Notes: generated from the sequence alone by a model not told the origin. 64,000 bases of DNA from Hansfordia pulvinata (GCA_006538405.1 BJKQ01000013.1:1364001-1428000), one strand, 5' to 3'; shown: positions 27,278 to 39,072, numbered from the stretch's first letter. Made by a program: numbers and translations.

Positions 27278-29410
27278 TCATCGCATCATCTCCTCCGATA
27301 ATTCAGTGTTGATGGCGGCTCCCCGTGCATCGATATCTCTCACCGACCTGTAAGGGTTCCTATTGCACTTTATCACCGCATGTCTTTCCTTGGCCCCCAG
27401 TACTACCTCGTCAAAGCCTGGTGGCAGGAGACAATCACCCTGAAGCAGTTGCACTTTGAGATTACGTGCCCTGTCGCGACAGGCCACTTGCCCGCGCGGT
27501 ACCACGAATCTGGCGTATTTTTCAACCTCCGTCCAGGACGCGTGGTGGCGTGCTATAAGTTCAATGAGTTGCTCATCATCTTCAGGTGGCCATCTGGTCC
27601 TTGTCTGCGGTGCTCGGCTTGCCAGGAAGATAGTGCTAGAGCCCGGTTGTTCCTGCGTCAGCGCGGAGCCCCGGTAGAGCCTTCTCGTAGCCAGTGCTTT
27701 TCTCTGTATCTGTGTTGAAAGTGGCTCGGCATGTGCATCATCTGCATGCTTGTCGTCGTCGTCAAGAGTCAGATCAATGGCACTGGAGGCAGGCCTGCGC
27801 GGGAGACCGGCTGCCTTCTTGTTCGACTCAAACCCGTCAGAGCCATCGCTGTTATCGGGGTCGCGTCTCCTCTTATGGTGAGGCGACTCTCGCTGCTCTT
27901 GATTCGACTGGGGCGTGCTGTTAAAGCTGCCAGTGCCAGTTTGGCGAGGTGCCATTTCTGAGTGAAGAGCATTCGAGCGAGACGACAGGGGCGGCGGGCG
28001 GTGGTTCATCTGCGGGTGCAAGATAACACTGGAACTGTCAGCGGTGTCCTCCTCCAGCCGTGTTCGGAACAGCGTTACTCACTCTGGGCCCGTCTTGGGT
28101 ATGAAGACTTCAGCATCCTCTGCCTCACTTTCGCTGTCGTCACTGTCTTCAGACGCATACGACTCGTCGTTTTTGGCTTCCTCCACGGCCCCTCTTACAA
28201 CATGGTCTTCCTGAGAAACAAAAAGAGATTCAGATGCACCATTGATCGTCGGGCTTTCGCGGTCTGGCGGCAGCTGAGACAGGAAGGAACCCAGGCTGGG
28301 GGAAGTTTGTTTGAGATTCTCGAAAGCGGTCGTTGCCCAATGGCGCAAGCCTGAAAGGAGATCTTCCGCGGGGCAGATACTCTGCAAATGAGCCATCGCA
28401 GCATTCTGTTGAGTCGGAAGTGCCTGTGCTAGGCTCCTCACGCGCTCCGCGTAATTCTCGTAAGCCCGGCCTTCGAGCGCGAAGGCCGATCCGGCTGCAG
28501 AGCCTCTCTCCAATGCATCCTGGGCGTCGCGCTTCTTTTTGTAAGATCCGCCCCAGAATGCTGCGGCAGCGAGCAGGAGTGGACTCGCCGTGGAGTTCTC
28601 GATCATGCCAACCAAATGAGAGCAGCGTATTTGGAAGAGAAGGCCTCCGGCTTCTTCGACACCGCCCGTGCGAGTGAAGGTGGGGTCGAAGAGGATGGAT
28701 GATGCTCCATCCAGAGCTGCCCAAAACTCGGACGCGTCTCGATTGCCTACTTTGACGCGGACAATCGAAACAAGTACGTGCACAAGGTTCCCCAGATATG
28801 ATACACACTGTGCCTCGGGGAAATACTCGAGGTGGTCGGGCTCGCGTAGCATGGAGATGGGGGCCTCGTGATAATCGATGAATGGCCCTGTTGCAAGTCG
28901 CTTGTGGATGTCGTAAAAAGACTCGCCGCGAATGATGAGTTTGGTGAGGTCGGTCGAAGTCGGATTGCTGTTCATCATCTGAAGCTGGTCGTACATGGCG
29001 GTGGAGTACTTGACATAAGTCTGCAGGGTCTCAAGGAGCGCCTGCACCCTGACCGCGACGACCTCAGGAGATTCCTGCGCATCGGGTGACTCGCGCGGCG
29101 CAGAAGTCGGGTTCTGGTCCTGTCCTTGTCGGGAGACACTGGAGATAGAAGACTGAGGGGTATCGTCGGAGCTCTTAGTCCCAACTTCGTGGACACTCTC
29201 AAGGCTTCTCTTATTACGGGAACGCCGTGTGCCTCTTCGAGGTATTTCGGCAAACTGCTCGAGTATCGGCGACGCGTCGCGTTCGTTGCGAGAACTGCGA
29301 GTGGTCTTCTGGTAGTTTTCGCGTTGCTCGTGAGAAACAGGCCCAGACTCTCCGTTTTCGTCATCCGTGGCTCGCGTGACCCGAGGCCGTCCGCGACGTC
29401 GATCAGCCAT
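27278..29410 (-). CDS. TRF-like telobox/Myb DNA-binding protein (candidate shelterin component)
   Basis: Inferred exons 29410-28083 and 28028-27278. The 54-nt intron (GTGAGT..TTCCAG, with a GCTGAC branch site) joins two open frames into 692 residues. The N-terminal 100 residues are basic and disordered. Residues about 125-330 form an all-helical region (VQALLETLQTYVKYSTAMYD onwards), in the position and with the helical look of a TRF-homology domain. Residues 526-535 (AIDLTLDDDD) resemble a SUMO-interacting motif. Residues 586-635 are a C-terminal Myb/SANT domain (RTRWPPEDDEQLIELI, SWTEVEKYA, then QVACRDRARNLKV, comparable to the telobox helix). The order helical domain then C-terminal Myb matches TRF, Taz1 and Tbf1. 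Binding to TTAGGG is inference from the family. A TTAGGG pair lies in its promoter. Confidence 0.7.
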
Positions 29411-30318
29411 GGTATATGTGACAAGCGAGAAGACCCTAGAACCTCGTCGAAAGGCTTTTGGGGAGGGGGGGTAGGATAAGGTATGCTCTGGAGGGGCAGC
29501 AGGTCGGTAGCGTGGTGACAAAGTTATTCCTTCCCAAGCAGATCGAAGACGCAAGGAGTCGATAGAAAGTAAAGAAGTTCGAGCAAAGACGGGCGCGTGA
29601 GATTACCTATCGTCAAACCTGAAGCTCTCGTGAGTGATGCGTAGGGAAAGGCTTCGGGGTCTGGGGTGTTCGACTGTAGGGTTAGGGTTCCGCGGGTGAT
29701 TGTGTTTACCCCGGCCGAGAATGGGCTGGTCTTGTAGATCGATCGCAGCGCACGCGCGGGCTTAACCTCACCTCGCACCTCGTACTGGCACTGGTCTCGT
29801 GGTGGTGCCACCGGGTAATTACAAGTATCGGTTTACCCACTCATCTCATCGATAAGCCTCCGCCCCGTTATGTGGTAAGAAGAGGGACCCCCGCATAATG
29901 AAATTAACGTTAGAGGCGATGACACTTGACGCGCAGCGGGTCATGTCGCCTACCTAAGTCGATGCGAAGTACGTGTGCTGTACGTGTACTGTACTCGCCG
30001 CAGGGGCAGCTCAGCCGGGAACTCCACGAGCATCTAGCTAAGCCGAGAGGGAGCAACTTTCTCAACCCTGGGCACCACTTCCTTCCCTTCACATGTCACG
30101 GTCTTCTACTGTGCTTGCAAATGTAAATCTGTTCCGCTCTATACACAAGACTCACACTCACGTCGGCTTCTGAGGCTGGTCGATATTGTCAGTCCTTCGC
30201 TTATCTCTTGTACTTCTCCCGTGTTCTTACCCCTGTCGCCTTCTCTACTGGGCTGCCTCGCTCGCCTTCGTCACACCGCAGTGGCTCCTAGACCTCATCC
30301 AAGCCCCGGCTTCCCATC
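29411..30318. other. Divergent promoter region, TRF-like gene/GDT1
   Basis: Holds the telobox described at 29677. No gene is supported; short open frames at 29524-29811 on the minus strand lack a supported start. Confidence 0.5.
29677..29689 (+). promoter_or_regulatory. Telobox (TAGGGTTAGGGTT) upstream of the TRF-like gene
   Basis: Two consecutive telomere-type units, 267 bp upstream of the ATG at 29410. Tbf1-type proteins bind such interstitial sites in promoters in yeasts. A single similar motif (TAGGGTTAGG) occurs near 3055, away from any start codon. Confidence 0.55.
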
Positions 30319-31981
30319 ATGAGGCTCCGACACACACACGCCTCGCTTCTCCTCTGTTTCCTCCCCTCGCTCTCATTTACCGTCGCCGCTGCCAGTTCCG
30401 AGCTGCGCGACCTCAATACGGTCAACGCACTCGATGTACGATCCGATCACGACTCCTCGTCCTTCAAAGCCAGAGCCGACGTCGGCACCAAGAATGCCCC
30501 GGTAGACGGCAAGGATGGCATGCCCCACGAAGGGCCTTTCGTCTCGACAAAGAAGTCGGACGACACTGATGCCCCCACATCCGAGCTGCGCAAACTCAAG
30601 AGCCCCTCCACGCCATACTCGCCCTCTTCCGACGACAGCGACAGCGACAGCGACAGTGTCATGCAGGATCCCACACGCAAACCCCCAAAGCAGGGCACTA
30701 CTGGCACCAGCGGCGGCGTCAGTGAGAAAGATAAGGTGCGCAAGTACAAAGAGGGTCAGACGGGAGAGAAGGCCGAGAACCTGCCCTATACTCCCAACCA
30801 GTCCAACTCCAAGTCTGCTTCCGGCAACAAGGACTCGTCCGACGAGACTCAATCCAAATTCAAGACCGACGGCACCAAGGCGGATGGCAGCACCGTTGGC
30901 GGCTTTGAGGTAAGCATGAACTCATCTGCGCCAGGCATGCAGGTTTCTATTCATCAGCTAACTTGACTCCCAGAAACCTCACGATCTTCCCAACAAGTCC
31001 CACGACAAGCCCCAACCCCTTCCCAACTCGGCCAACAAAGACCATCTCAACCTTAAGAAGCCCTCGCCGAAGCTCGAGTCGGAGAATGAAGGCATCATCC
31101 AACCCTTTCACTCATTTGTGCTCTCCCTCACCATGATTCTCTTCGCCGAGGTCGGCGACAAGACGTTTTTGGTTGCCGCCCTGATGGCTATGAAGCATGA
31201 CAGACTGGTTGTCTTCTCAGCTGCATTCGGCGCCTTGCTGGTCATGACCGTACTTTCTGCTGTTCTCGGCACGCTTTTCCCATGTTGATCCCCAAGCGTT
31301 TCACCGCCTTCGCGGCAGCAGCTCTCTTCCTCTTCTTCGGCGCTAAGATGCTGCGGGAAGGCATGGCGATGGACCCCAGCGAGGGCGTATCCGAGGAGAT
31401 GCATGAGGTCGAAGAAGAACTGCGGGAGAAGGAGTCAAAAGCCATGAGCAAAGGGGGGAGACGCGGTTCAGGCAATCCCTACGAACTCGAGGGTGGCCTC
31501 AGCCGCAACCGCCAGACTCGCACCCAGTCTCGACTCAACCCTCCTCGAAGTCCATCCACCTCTCCCGGTCGCAGCCCGTCGCCCCCACGCAAGCTCGGTA
31601 GCAGCCTCGGAAGCAGTCTCACGAATCTCTTCTCTTTCTTGCTGAGCCCTGCTTGGGTCCAGACTTTTGTGATGACCTTTCTGGGAGAATGGGGCGATCG
31701 CTCGCAGATCGCAACAATTGCCATGGCCGCAGGTCAGGACTATTGGTGGGTCACCTTGGGTGCCATGGTCGGCCACATGACATGCACCGGTGTTGCTGTC
31801 ATTGGCGGCAGGGCTATTGCCGGCAAGGTCAGCCTCAAAGTTGGTCAGTTTATTCCCAGTTCGTCTTGTCGGAGCTCGATGGGACATGTTCACTGACACC
31901 TGCGATCCAGTGACTATGGGTGGAGCTATCGCGTTCCTGGTGTTTGGATTCATCTACTTCGTTGAAGCACTCTACGCATAA
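30319..31981 (+). CDS. GDT1: Gdt1/TMEM165-type cation antiporter, with an apparent one-base frameshift
   Basis: Golgi membrane Ca2+/Mn2+-H+ exchanger family (UPF0016). Exons 30319-30909, 30974-31843 and 31911-31981; the introns have clean GT..AG ends. A signal peptide covers residues 1-24, followed by a long disordered luminal or cytosolic stretch to about 240. Membrane repeats follow, with the signature EVGDKT (about 256-261) and its partner EWGDRS (about 436-441). An unusually long acidic and Ser/Arg/Pro-rich linker lies between the halves. At 31270/31271 the frame breaks: the exon-2 frame hits a stop at 31279, while the following frame reads on as PKRFTAFAAAALFLFFGAK. One extra base after GGC would read GHAFPMLIPKRF, the conserved family stretch, and yields 510 residues. 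Function is confident; the break is as in the other frameshifted genes. Confidence 0.85.
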
Positions 31982-32991
31982 AGAGCTCGCTCCAACTTAC
32001 AGGGCTGGTCTCGAATGACGGTGCCCTGTATTCGGTCTCTTTGGGGAGGCCGGAGTATGAGTACAGCCAACGATGCGATCTGCAGGAAATGGACAGGCGG
32101 CGTGGCTTACCATGACGCCACAACAGAGATACGATAAGTTTCGAACGGGTTTATGGCACTTCATTTCAACGGCGTTCAGGATCATTGTGAACCAAAACAG
32201 GTGGAGGTTTTGAGGTAAAAGACTTCTAATGTAGAGTTCTTATCGCTCTTCAGCATGATCTAGACACCAACGGTTGCGGGCTTGTGCTCGCAGCCTGGGC
32301 TCATCAGTGGCGGAGTGTCGCACGGTGCTGCCGCGCATTCTGGCGTTGGGACCGAATAGTAATATGGTGTAATGCGGACGAGACATCGTGATGGATGGCT
32401 TCAGAAGCCGGAATAAACTGCTCATATGTGCACAAGACGAGGAGGAGCCATCTGCCCAGGCTGGCGGAGCGGCGCCCGCGACATGGAGGTCTAGAACCCG
32501 GATACATTACCGTCTGCTAGTGCGAATTGGCGCAAATGTGCAGTGCGGTGCGGTGCAAGTGTGTAATTCGATGAACGAGGCCGGGGCCGGTTGACGATGT
32601 ATGTCTTCATGGTATTCAAACGGTGCAGCATTTGCTCCTCAGACCTACAACGCGTCATTCGTGCATCCAACTCGTCATTCATGCGCTGTCTTCAATGCTC
32701 AGCCAGCTACCACTTTCTTGAACACTCGTAGACCATGGACTACCTTTTTGGACAGCGATTGCCATGTTTGTGCGAGTTCGGGAGCGTTCAAGGATTAATT
32801 CTTCGACTCTGACAAGCCACGTGTCGCAGTCACGTTCACGCCACAAACTCAGGCAGCGTTTGAGGACGATGTTGGGGGGACCGGAGACGTGCAAAGGCCA
32901 CAAATGAAGCATGCGCAACTGACTTACATATAGACCATGCTTGCTTCACCGCTGCTGTATGTCCACAATGGATGCCCAAATGGTCGCTAAA

Positions 32992-33015
32992 CCCCCCCCC
33001 CCCCCCCCCCCCCCC
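32992..33015 (+). repeat. Poly-C tract of 24
   Basis: Uninterrupted run of 24 C between GDT1 and the mutarotase gene. Run length is not trustworthy in most sequencing. Confidence 0.9.
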
Positions 33016-33539
33016 GGTCCCCCGGCCTGTCGAGTAGTCTGCGGTAATGCAGCGCACGGAGTCCACAGATGAGAACTTCGGCACGTCTTTCCCCGCCAGG
33101 TGCGTGGAGCTAGCTGCAGCCTTTGGCCTGCCTCGTGGGTATGACATGCATCGACGAATTACTATTGCCTGCATGGAGAGGGCCCCGAGCAACAATCCAT
33201 TGTGCACATCTTCAGCTGTACGCTGCGGCGGATGCAGCGAGTCGAGCCAAGCTCCGCCACAAGGTTTTTTCTGTAAGCACAATCATACATATTTGCACCT
33301 CCATGTGTGCATGGCACAGAGCCGCCACACTGCCACTCCCAGCGCCTGGGCTCACAACCCGTCAAGGGTGCTGTCTTCCATGCGCTGGGTCGCCACCCCA
33401 TTCGCGGCTACGGGGATAACAGGTCGGAAAGGCATCGAGACTCGACTCGAATTACGTATTTGTGGGTAAAAGCAGTGAAGAGCTACCCCGCATCCGCGTG
33501 GACGAGTAGCTCCAGTCGGATGCGCGGGAAGCGCCCCCT

Positions 33540-33557
33540 CCCCCCCCCCCCCCCCCC
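33540..33557 (+). repeat. Poly-C tract of 18
   Basis: Uninterrupted run of 18 C. Confidence 0.9.
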
Positions 33558-34138
33558 TTCTACCCCTCCCCCTCCCCGGTCGCGTATTGGCCCGAGATCG
33601 CCACGACGCGAGAGAGGGAGGGCGAGCGAGCAGGGCGCCGCTGGGTGAGACACTTTCTGGCCAAGACAGGCACATAGGTGACTGGCTGGGTGGCTGGAGA
33701 GCTCGGTCTCGCGCTCGCTGTCCAATCCATTCCTCCGAGGTAGCGAGAAGAGCTCCCCGTCGTCGCCGTGCACCTCCGCAGCGTGGAATCGCATGCCGTA
33801 GAGTAATAGCACGTTTTGGCCCAGCTCCTTGTCTCTGCTCCCAACCAACCACACACACCCACGCCTACGAAGGCAGAGACGGAAGGGAGTCCTCGAATCA
33901 TTGGGCGCGACACACGTACAGCCGCGTTCACCACGACATATCCCTAGCCGAGCGAGCCAGGCCCCCTCTTCGTACCTCGCCTCCACCGCCCCCCTTCGAT
34001 CTGCGATCCGCCCCTCTCGTCTCCCACAGACCACCCGCCTACGTTCTCGCACATGGTAGAGATCTGAGCTGCGGCCTCCTACTCAGTATCCAAATCTCCT
34101 CGTTGCTCTCGTTGAGTGAGCGCCATTTCACTGCTGCC

Positions 34139-34801
34139 ATGTCCGCCAACGCAGGCCAGTTGTGGTCACCCACGGCCGCACCTGACGACTCGACCCCGGC
34201 AAGGCGAGGCTCGACAACCGTCGACAACACTCGCCGACCCAACCCAGGGCGTCGCGTCGCCCAGATCATCAAGCTCAAGCCCGAGTGCGTCGACAAGTAC
34301 AAGGAGTGTCACGCTGCCGTGTGGCCTGAGGTGCTCCAGCAGATAAGGGTCTGCAATATTCGAGACTGTGAGTGGGCTCCCGCGGGGTTCCGAAGTCTGC
34401 TCTTCGCCGAGTTCATCTATCCAACAGTCACGCCCTACTCTGGTGCCAGAAGCTGACCCTCCATGCGCCCCTCTGCAGACAGCATCTTCTACGAGCCCAA
34501 CCTGGGCTTGTTGTTCTCCAGCTTCAAGTATGTCGGATATGACTGGAGCGGAGACATGGAGCGCATGCGTGAGAACCCCAAGGTCAGGGAGTGGTGGGCG
34601 ATGACCGACAGCTTCCAAGAGGTACGTCTTCTGAAACGGGTTGGCCCCCCCTGTTACCTCAGGGGAAGAAGGGCGGGAAATCGTCTCTAATCACTAACAA
34701 TGGATCACTACATATAGTCACTGGTTCCTGGGGCCACGAGCAGTGAGGCTGGCGAGCCGGCGTGGTGGCAAGAAGCCGAAGAGGTATTCTACACTCCTTG
34801 A
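34139..34801 (+). CDS. L-rhamnose mutarotase family protein
   Basis: Three exons, 34139-34367, 34479-34621 and 34718-34801, give 151 residues. The family (RhaM, DUF718) interconverts alpha and beta anomers of L-rhamnose; related proteins may act on other sugars. After a 40-residue N-terminal tail come VAQIIKLKPECVDKYKECHAAVWPEVL (the conserved H-x3-WPE stretch), then after the splice DYSIFYEP and YVGYDWSGDM, then NPKVREWWAMTDSFQE and a Trp-Trp C-terminus. Phases close (1, then 0), and both introns have good sites with CTGAC or CTAACAA branch regions. The tail is longer than the bacterial enzyme. Confidence 0.85.
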
Positions 34802-35022
34802 ACCCACCGGCATACAGAACGACGAGGGTGCTCCAGACGGCTCACTTGGCTATGGTACGGGACTTGAAAGCCAGCGAGGGTCTGATTTATTGGCCATGCT
34901 GTCGCCTCGTTTACCCAGTCTGTGGGGGCAGGAACGTTTGGGAAAAGGATGAGCCGCAAACAAAATATGAATAATTACCAACCACACCCGCGCCCTAGAG
35001 ATCTTATTTCCCATCAAATAAC
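34802..35022. other. Short convergent intergenic region
   Basis: 3' ends of the mutarotase and thioredoxin-like genes meet here. Nothing else is seen. Confidence 0.5.
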
Positions 35023-35724
35023 TCACTTCAGGCTGCTGAACAGACCTCCTAGGATGGAGCCGCTCCCGCCGCCTCCGCCTCCCCGGCCCCCGTGCCTGCT
35101 CGCCTCATGGCGAACCCAGTCTTCCAGGAAAGCCCGATCGGCTAACTTCCTTGCATCCGTGATCTTGGCCTGCACCTGAGCCTCGCCAGCATCAAAACTC
35201 AACAGAGTGGGGATCGATGTAATCATGTAGGTCGTGCCCAGACCGTCGCCCATGATGTCCGGGGCATCAAACTCGACGGTGCAGTAGCCAACCCCGCCCT
35301 CGTTCTCGCCGACGCCGGCCTCTATTATGGAACGAAGCAACGGCGAGACACTCCGGCAAGAGGAACACCACGATGTGGTCCACAGGGTAACGAGGGGCTG
35401 TCGCGAGGACGACGACAACATCTGATACGTGTGGAGGTCATCAGGGCGGCGCACTCTGCACGTCGTGGAGAGTTGTAAACATTAGCCAATGAGCCCCGCG
35501 AAACAATTTTGCATTCTTCATCACTATGAGCGGTCCAGTACTCTGGAACGAGCATCAATCTGAAGAGGGCTTGAGGGAGGGGGGGGGGGGGGGTCGGTCG
35601 CGTACGAGTCGTAGATGCGGTTGCTGGCCCCGAGGCTTCGTGACACCGAGAATGGCCTGGCAGCCACAGCGGCGAAGGCCAACCTGAAGCCATGGGACGG
35701 CCGGGCGTTAGTCGGTATTTTCAT
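35023..35724 (-). CDS. Thioredoxin-like protein, probably mitochondrial
   Basis: Exons 35724-35606 and 35455-35023 (150-nt intron, GTACGC..GTGCAG) give 183 residues. The first 35 residues have several Arg and few acids (ARPFSVSRSL), a likely mitochondrial presequence. The thioredoxin fold follows, with the active site WCSSC (Cys at about 70 and 73) instead of the classical WCGPC, and the cis-proline SIPTLL. The C-terminus is a Gly-rich linker with GGLFSSLK. The function is probably thiol-disulfide exchange; the substrate is unknown. The intron contains a 15-base poly-C run on the coding strand (35579-35593). Confidence 0.8.
35579..35593 (+). repeat. Poly-G tract of 15 in an intron
   Basis: Lies in the intron of the thioredoxin-like gene, as poly-C on the coding strand. 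Confidence 0.9.
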
Positions 35725-36656
35725 GATTCTCTGCCTTTTATATGCGACAATGACGTGGGTTGCCCGTCGACAACCCCAATTGAATGGTGGTTTTGAGGTT
35801 ACGACTGATGGTGGTGAGAGAGACTGGCCTGGCGTCTCACAGTACGTTTCCTGTTTATCCTCCCGAGATCGCCGTCATTTGTGGGTACCGCCCGAACCCG
35901 AAAAGGCACGTTACCGCCCATTGCCTGATCGTCTGTGCTCCATACAAGTAATCGACCTCCACAACGTACGAGTAGACTTACTCGTACTACAGCGACATAA
36001 TGTGGACGACGATGAAATGAATGTTTTTAATGTTTGTAGTCTCGCCGCCCTGGCATCATTCCAGTATCCGTTGGGTACACAAGCACCAGCCTTTGCCCGA
36101 CGCCTCGCACGACATGTGGCCCTGCTCGTATTCCTCCCTAGCCGTGTGACACGTTAATGACGAAATAGCTGTGCCGTTTTCTCCACATACTAAACGGCCG
36201 CTCGAACTCACTTGTGGCGATAAACGCGTGATGTATTCTAGATGTAACGCAAGGGAGTACCCGCAACATGAATTTCCGCGACAGAGGTGCTTGCGAGGCA
36301 AAAGCCGTACGAGTAGTTTTGGTCCTGGCTGTACCGTATACCCGGCCAGAGCCTGATAGATTGGTCCCGGGCAAGGAGGACATAATAATGATGAGCGGTT
36401 TATACATGATGCGCGTCGCTATCCACCTCAGCCCGCCTGTGAGGGGAACGCCCGCGTGGTCATTCGTTCCTTAGAGAACTCCCACACGGCGAGATAAATA
36501 TAATTGCGAGCCCAGAAACTCAATTTCGTGAAGGGTGAGTACCTTGGGGTATATTTTGCAACGCTCTCTGAATCCCAGTCGCAGCTCAACCGCCACGACA
36601 GCAATCGACCCCCACGCCATGCGCGCTATATCTAAAGATGCATATACAAGAATGAT
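35725..36656. other. Intergenic region
   Basis: Between the start of the thioredoxin-like gene and the 3' end of the MFS gene. Octamers occur at 35967, 35979 (inverted, four bases apart) and 36308. No gene is supported. Confidence 0.5.
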
Positions 36657-39072
36657 TTAGAAATTCTCCATGAAGTTCTTGCGGACCGTCCACATGCGCG
36701 CCCGCTTGCCGTAGATGTACATTGGAATCGAACTCAACAGCAGGATGAGCTGAATGACACCGATCCAGATGAAGACGGACTTTGGCCCGTCCGACGTGAG
36801 CCACTCTGTGACAAAAAGACTGAATATGAGACCGTGGAGCGCGTTCTTGCTGAAGTTCAGCGTCACGAGGGCTTCTCCTGCATATTGCCGGTAGCTGTCG
36901 ACGCAGAATGTGATGGACGTCGTCGAGCCCAGCGCGCATCCAAAGGACACGATGCCGAAGAAAACAGTTGGTACAATCCAGGAGTCATGGTTTCCAGCTG
37001 ACCAGCCGAAGCCCATGAGCCCGATGACCGTTGAAATGGTGACTGGCGCTGCCATCACGAGTCGAAACTCAGGCTCATACAGCCCTCCATTCCGGCGCGC
37101 CATGGCTTTGACAATGACGTCGCTGACCTTGCCAGCAACCGCGGTGCCCAGGACACCGCCAATGAAGGGAGAGATATATATCAAGCCCGTCTGGAGCGCA
37201 TTGAAGTTGTAGATCTGTTTCTGGTAGATGACAGCGATGGTCTCCGATATGACAATGAGCCAGCCGATGGAACACGCGTAGACGATCGCAGACCAGAGGA
37301 CGGCGGGGTACGCGAACAGCACGAAAGGCCGCACTGCTGCCTTCCACCATTTGTCGTGGTTGATCCGTCCGTTGTGCACCTTAAGATGCTGGCGGAAGGA
37401 TTTCTTTGGGGCTTGGCGTAGGGCGTGAGTGAAAGCCTGGCCGGTCGTCATTTGTTGCACATTCGGCATGGACGTGTTTGCGCTGCCCATGCCACCACCT
37501 GGCCCACGGACTGACGGCGCTCGTGAGTTAAGTTCGTCCTCTGGCGGGACGTCGTTCTTGTGAACCGGCGAGGCTACAGAAGCCTGGCCAGGTGTTGCGA
37601 CACCATCCGTCACGATGTCTGGACTTCTCAGAGGAGTCTCGCACTCTCCATCGGACACATCAAGTTTCTCCAGTCCAGGGGGCTTGAGGCGGGCTGCCGA
37701 CATGTGCTGCGTGTCATGCTCAATGACGTCCGGGAGAAGTTGATGTGCAGGTTAGCAGGGCGACCAGGAGACCGTGGTGATTTGGGTGTCACGGGAGCAG
37801 ACAGGTGTTGGTCTGCGCGGCCCCTTTCCTTTCCGACTGCTTGGCCATCCGCAGGCTGGTTGTCAGACGCTTGCGCGTCACTGGCATTGACGCTCAATTT
37901 GGGAACAACCGAGCGAGACCATGATCTCCTACTGAAGAGACTTGGTCGGGGAGGGTGGTTGCGCTTCTTGGGCACTGGTGTTCGGTCCCAGAATGTTTCA
38001 GGCACGAAGAAGAACAGCAACGTGCCACAGAATGCAACTACAATGGCCAGGATCCTAGAAACTCATCAGCAAATGTTCGAAGGGCCAGTGAGGGCTGACC
38101 TTACCAGAATACCCATCGCCAAGAGAGACTCTGTATGATGACTGCGCTGACTAGTGGCACTAGATTCTTACCGCTCAAAAGCAGAAGAGTGTAGATTCCG
38201 ATTCGGAACGCCCGCTCGTGAAGAAAAAAAATCTCGGCGATCGTGGCAGAGGGGAGGCACTCGACGGGGCTGACTGCGATACCCTGGAAAATTCGAGCCA
38301 GAATGAGAGAAGGGTAGTTAGGTGACAGGGCGCACCAGACGGCCGAAACAATCCAGAGGACAGCGCCGCAGAGATACACAGGGCGTTTGCCGTAGAGAAT
38401 AGCCGTTGGCGAAAAGAGGACGCAGCCAACTGCTAAACCCAGCATGTAAAGCCCTGTAGTAAGTGAGACCTCGCTGACCTCAATATGATAATCTGCCCAG
38501 CATGTCAGCATCGCGTATGACGCGAGGAAGAGGCGAGGCGTTGCCGCTGTGTGGAGATACTCACCCTCAGCCACGTTGTTGAAGCCGGCTGCGATGATCG
38601 GCGTCACACCTCCGCCAACCATGCAAAAGAGACCGAGCGACAGCAGAGCGCAATCCCGACGCCACGCGGGCCAATTGAGAGGATCATTGTGTGAATCGTC
38701 AGGTTGAGGGTCGAGAATGATCTGTCCGTCGGTGGTCGTTTTCTTGCTGTCTACAGGGGCGGGTGATGGCTCTCGCGGGGCATCCCCGTGGGAAGGGAGG
38801 AGTGTGAATGTCTAGCCGGGGCGTGTCGAAGGCCCAAGGGCTCATTCTTGCCCTGTGCCAGGAGGAGGACGGAACCTGCAAGCCACGACTTGTGAGCGTG
38901 TGAAGAAACATGATAAGTCGACCAGGATGGGGCGCATACCAGGAACCTCGATGGTGTCCTTATCGTTCAACATGCCCATATTCCATATCTGGCGACTCCC
39001 AGATCCTGCCGAGCCCTGATCGCTGGCCGTCTCCTTCTCTGTGAACATAGCTTTCCATGTAAGTCCCGGCAT
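36657..39072 (-). CDS. MFS transporter (DHA1-like), with two apparent one-base frameshifts
   Basis: Proposed exons on the minus strand: 39072-38940, 38875-38565, 38492-38105 and 38054-36657. All introns are GT..AG with good branch sites. With two added bases the length is 743 residues. The N-terminus reads WNMGMLNDKDTIEVPG and NEPLGLRHAPARH, as in a known fungal MFS group, followed by LNWPAWRRD and twelve membrane segments. YGKRPVY is the motif A equivalent after segment 2. The loop after segment 6 is long and Pro/Ser-rich. Frame breaks: at 38784-38787 (run of four) the frame needs one base to reach the PAPVDSKK frame; at 37732-37734 one base restores FSPDVIEHDTQHM. The substrate cannot be assigned from sequence. 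The start at 39072 is the first in-frame ATG before the conserved part. Confidence 0.75.

Larger units (their letters stand above)
31982..34138. other. Intergenic region with poly-C tracts
   Basis: Follows GDT1 and precedes the rhamnose mutarotase gene. It holds uninterrupted C tracts of 24 (32992-33015) and 18 bases (33540-33557). The long open frames around 33.4-34.1 kb occur on both strands together, which is a composition effect. No gene is supported. Confidence 0.5.

Noticed and set aside
33483..34052. 189-codon minus-strand frame
   Set aside because: Overlaps other frames and a poly-C tract; its Gly run is the C-tract in translation.
37500..37800. Intron instead of a frameshift in the MFS gene
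   Set aside because: Would remove a segment that matches the family, and the offset is exactly one base at a C run.
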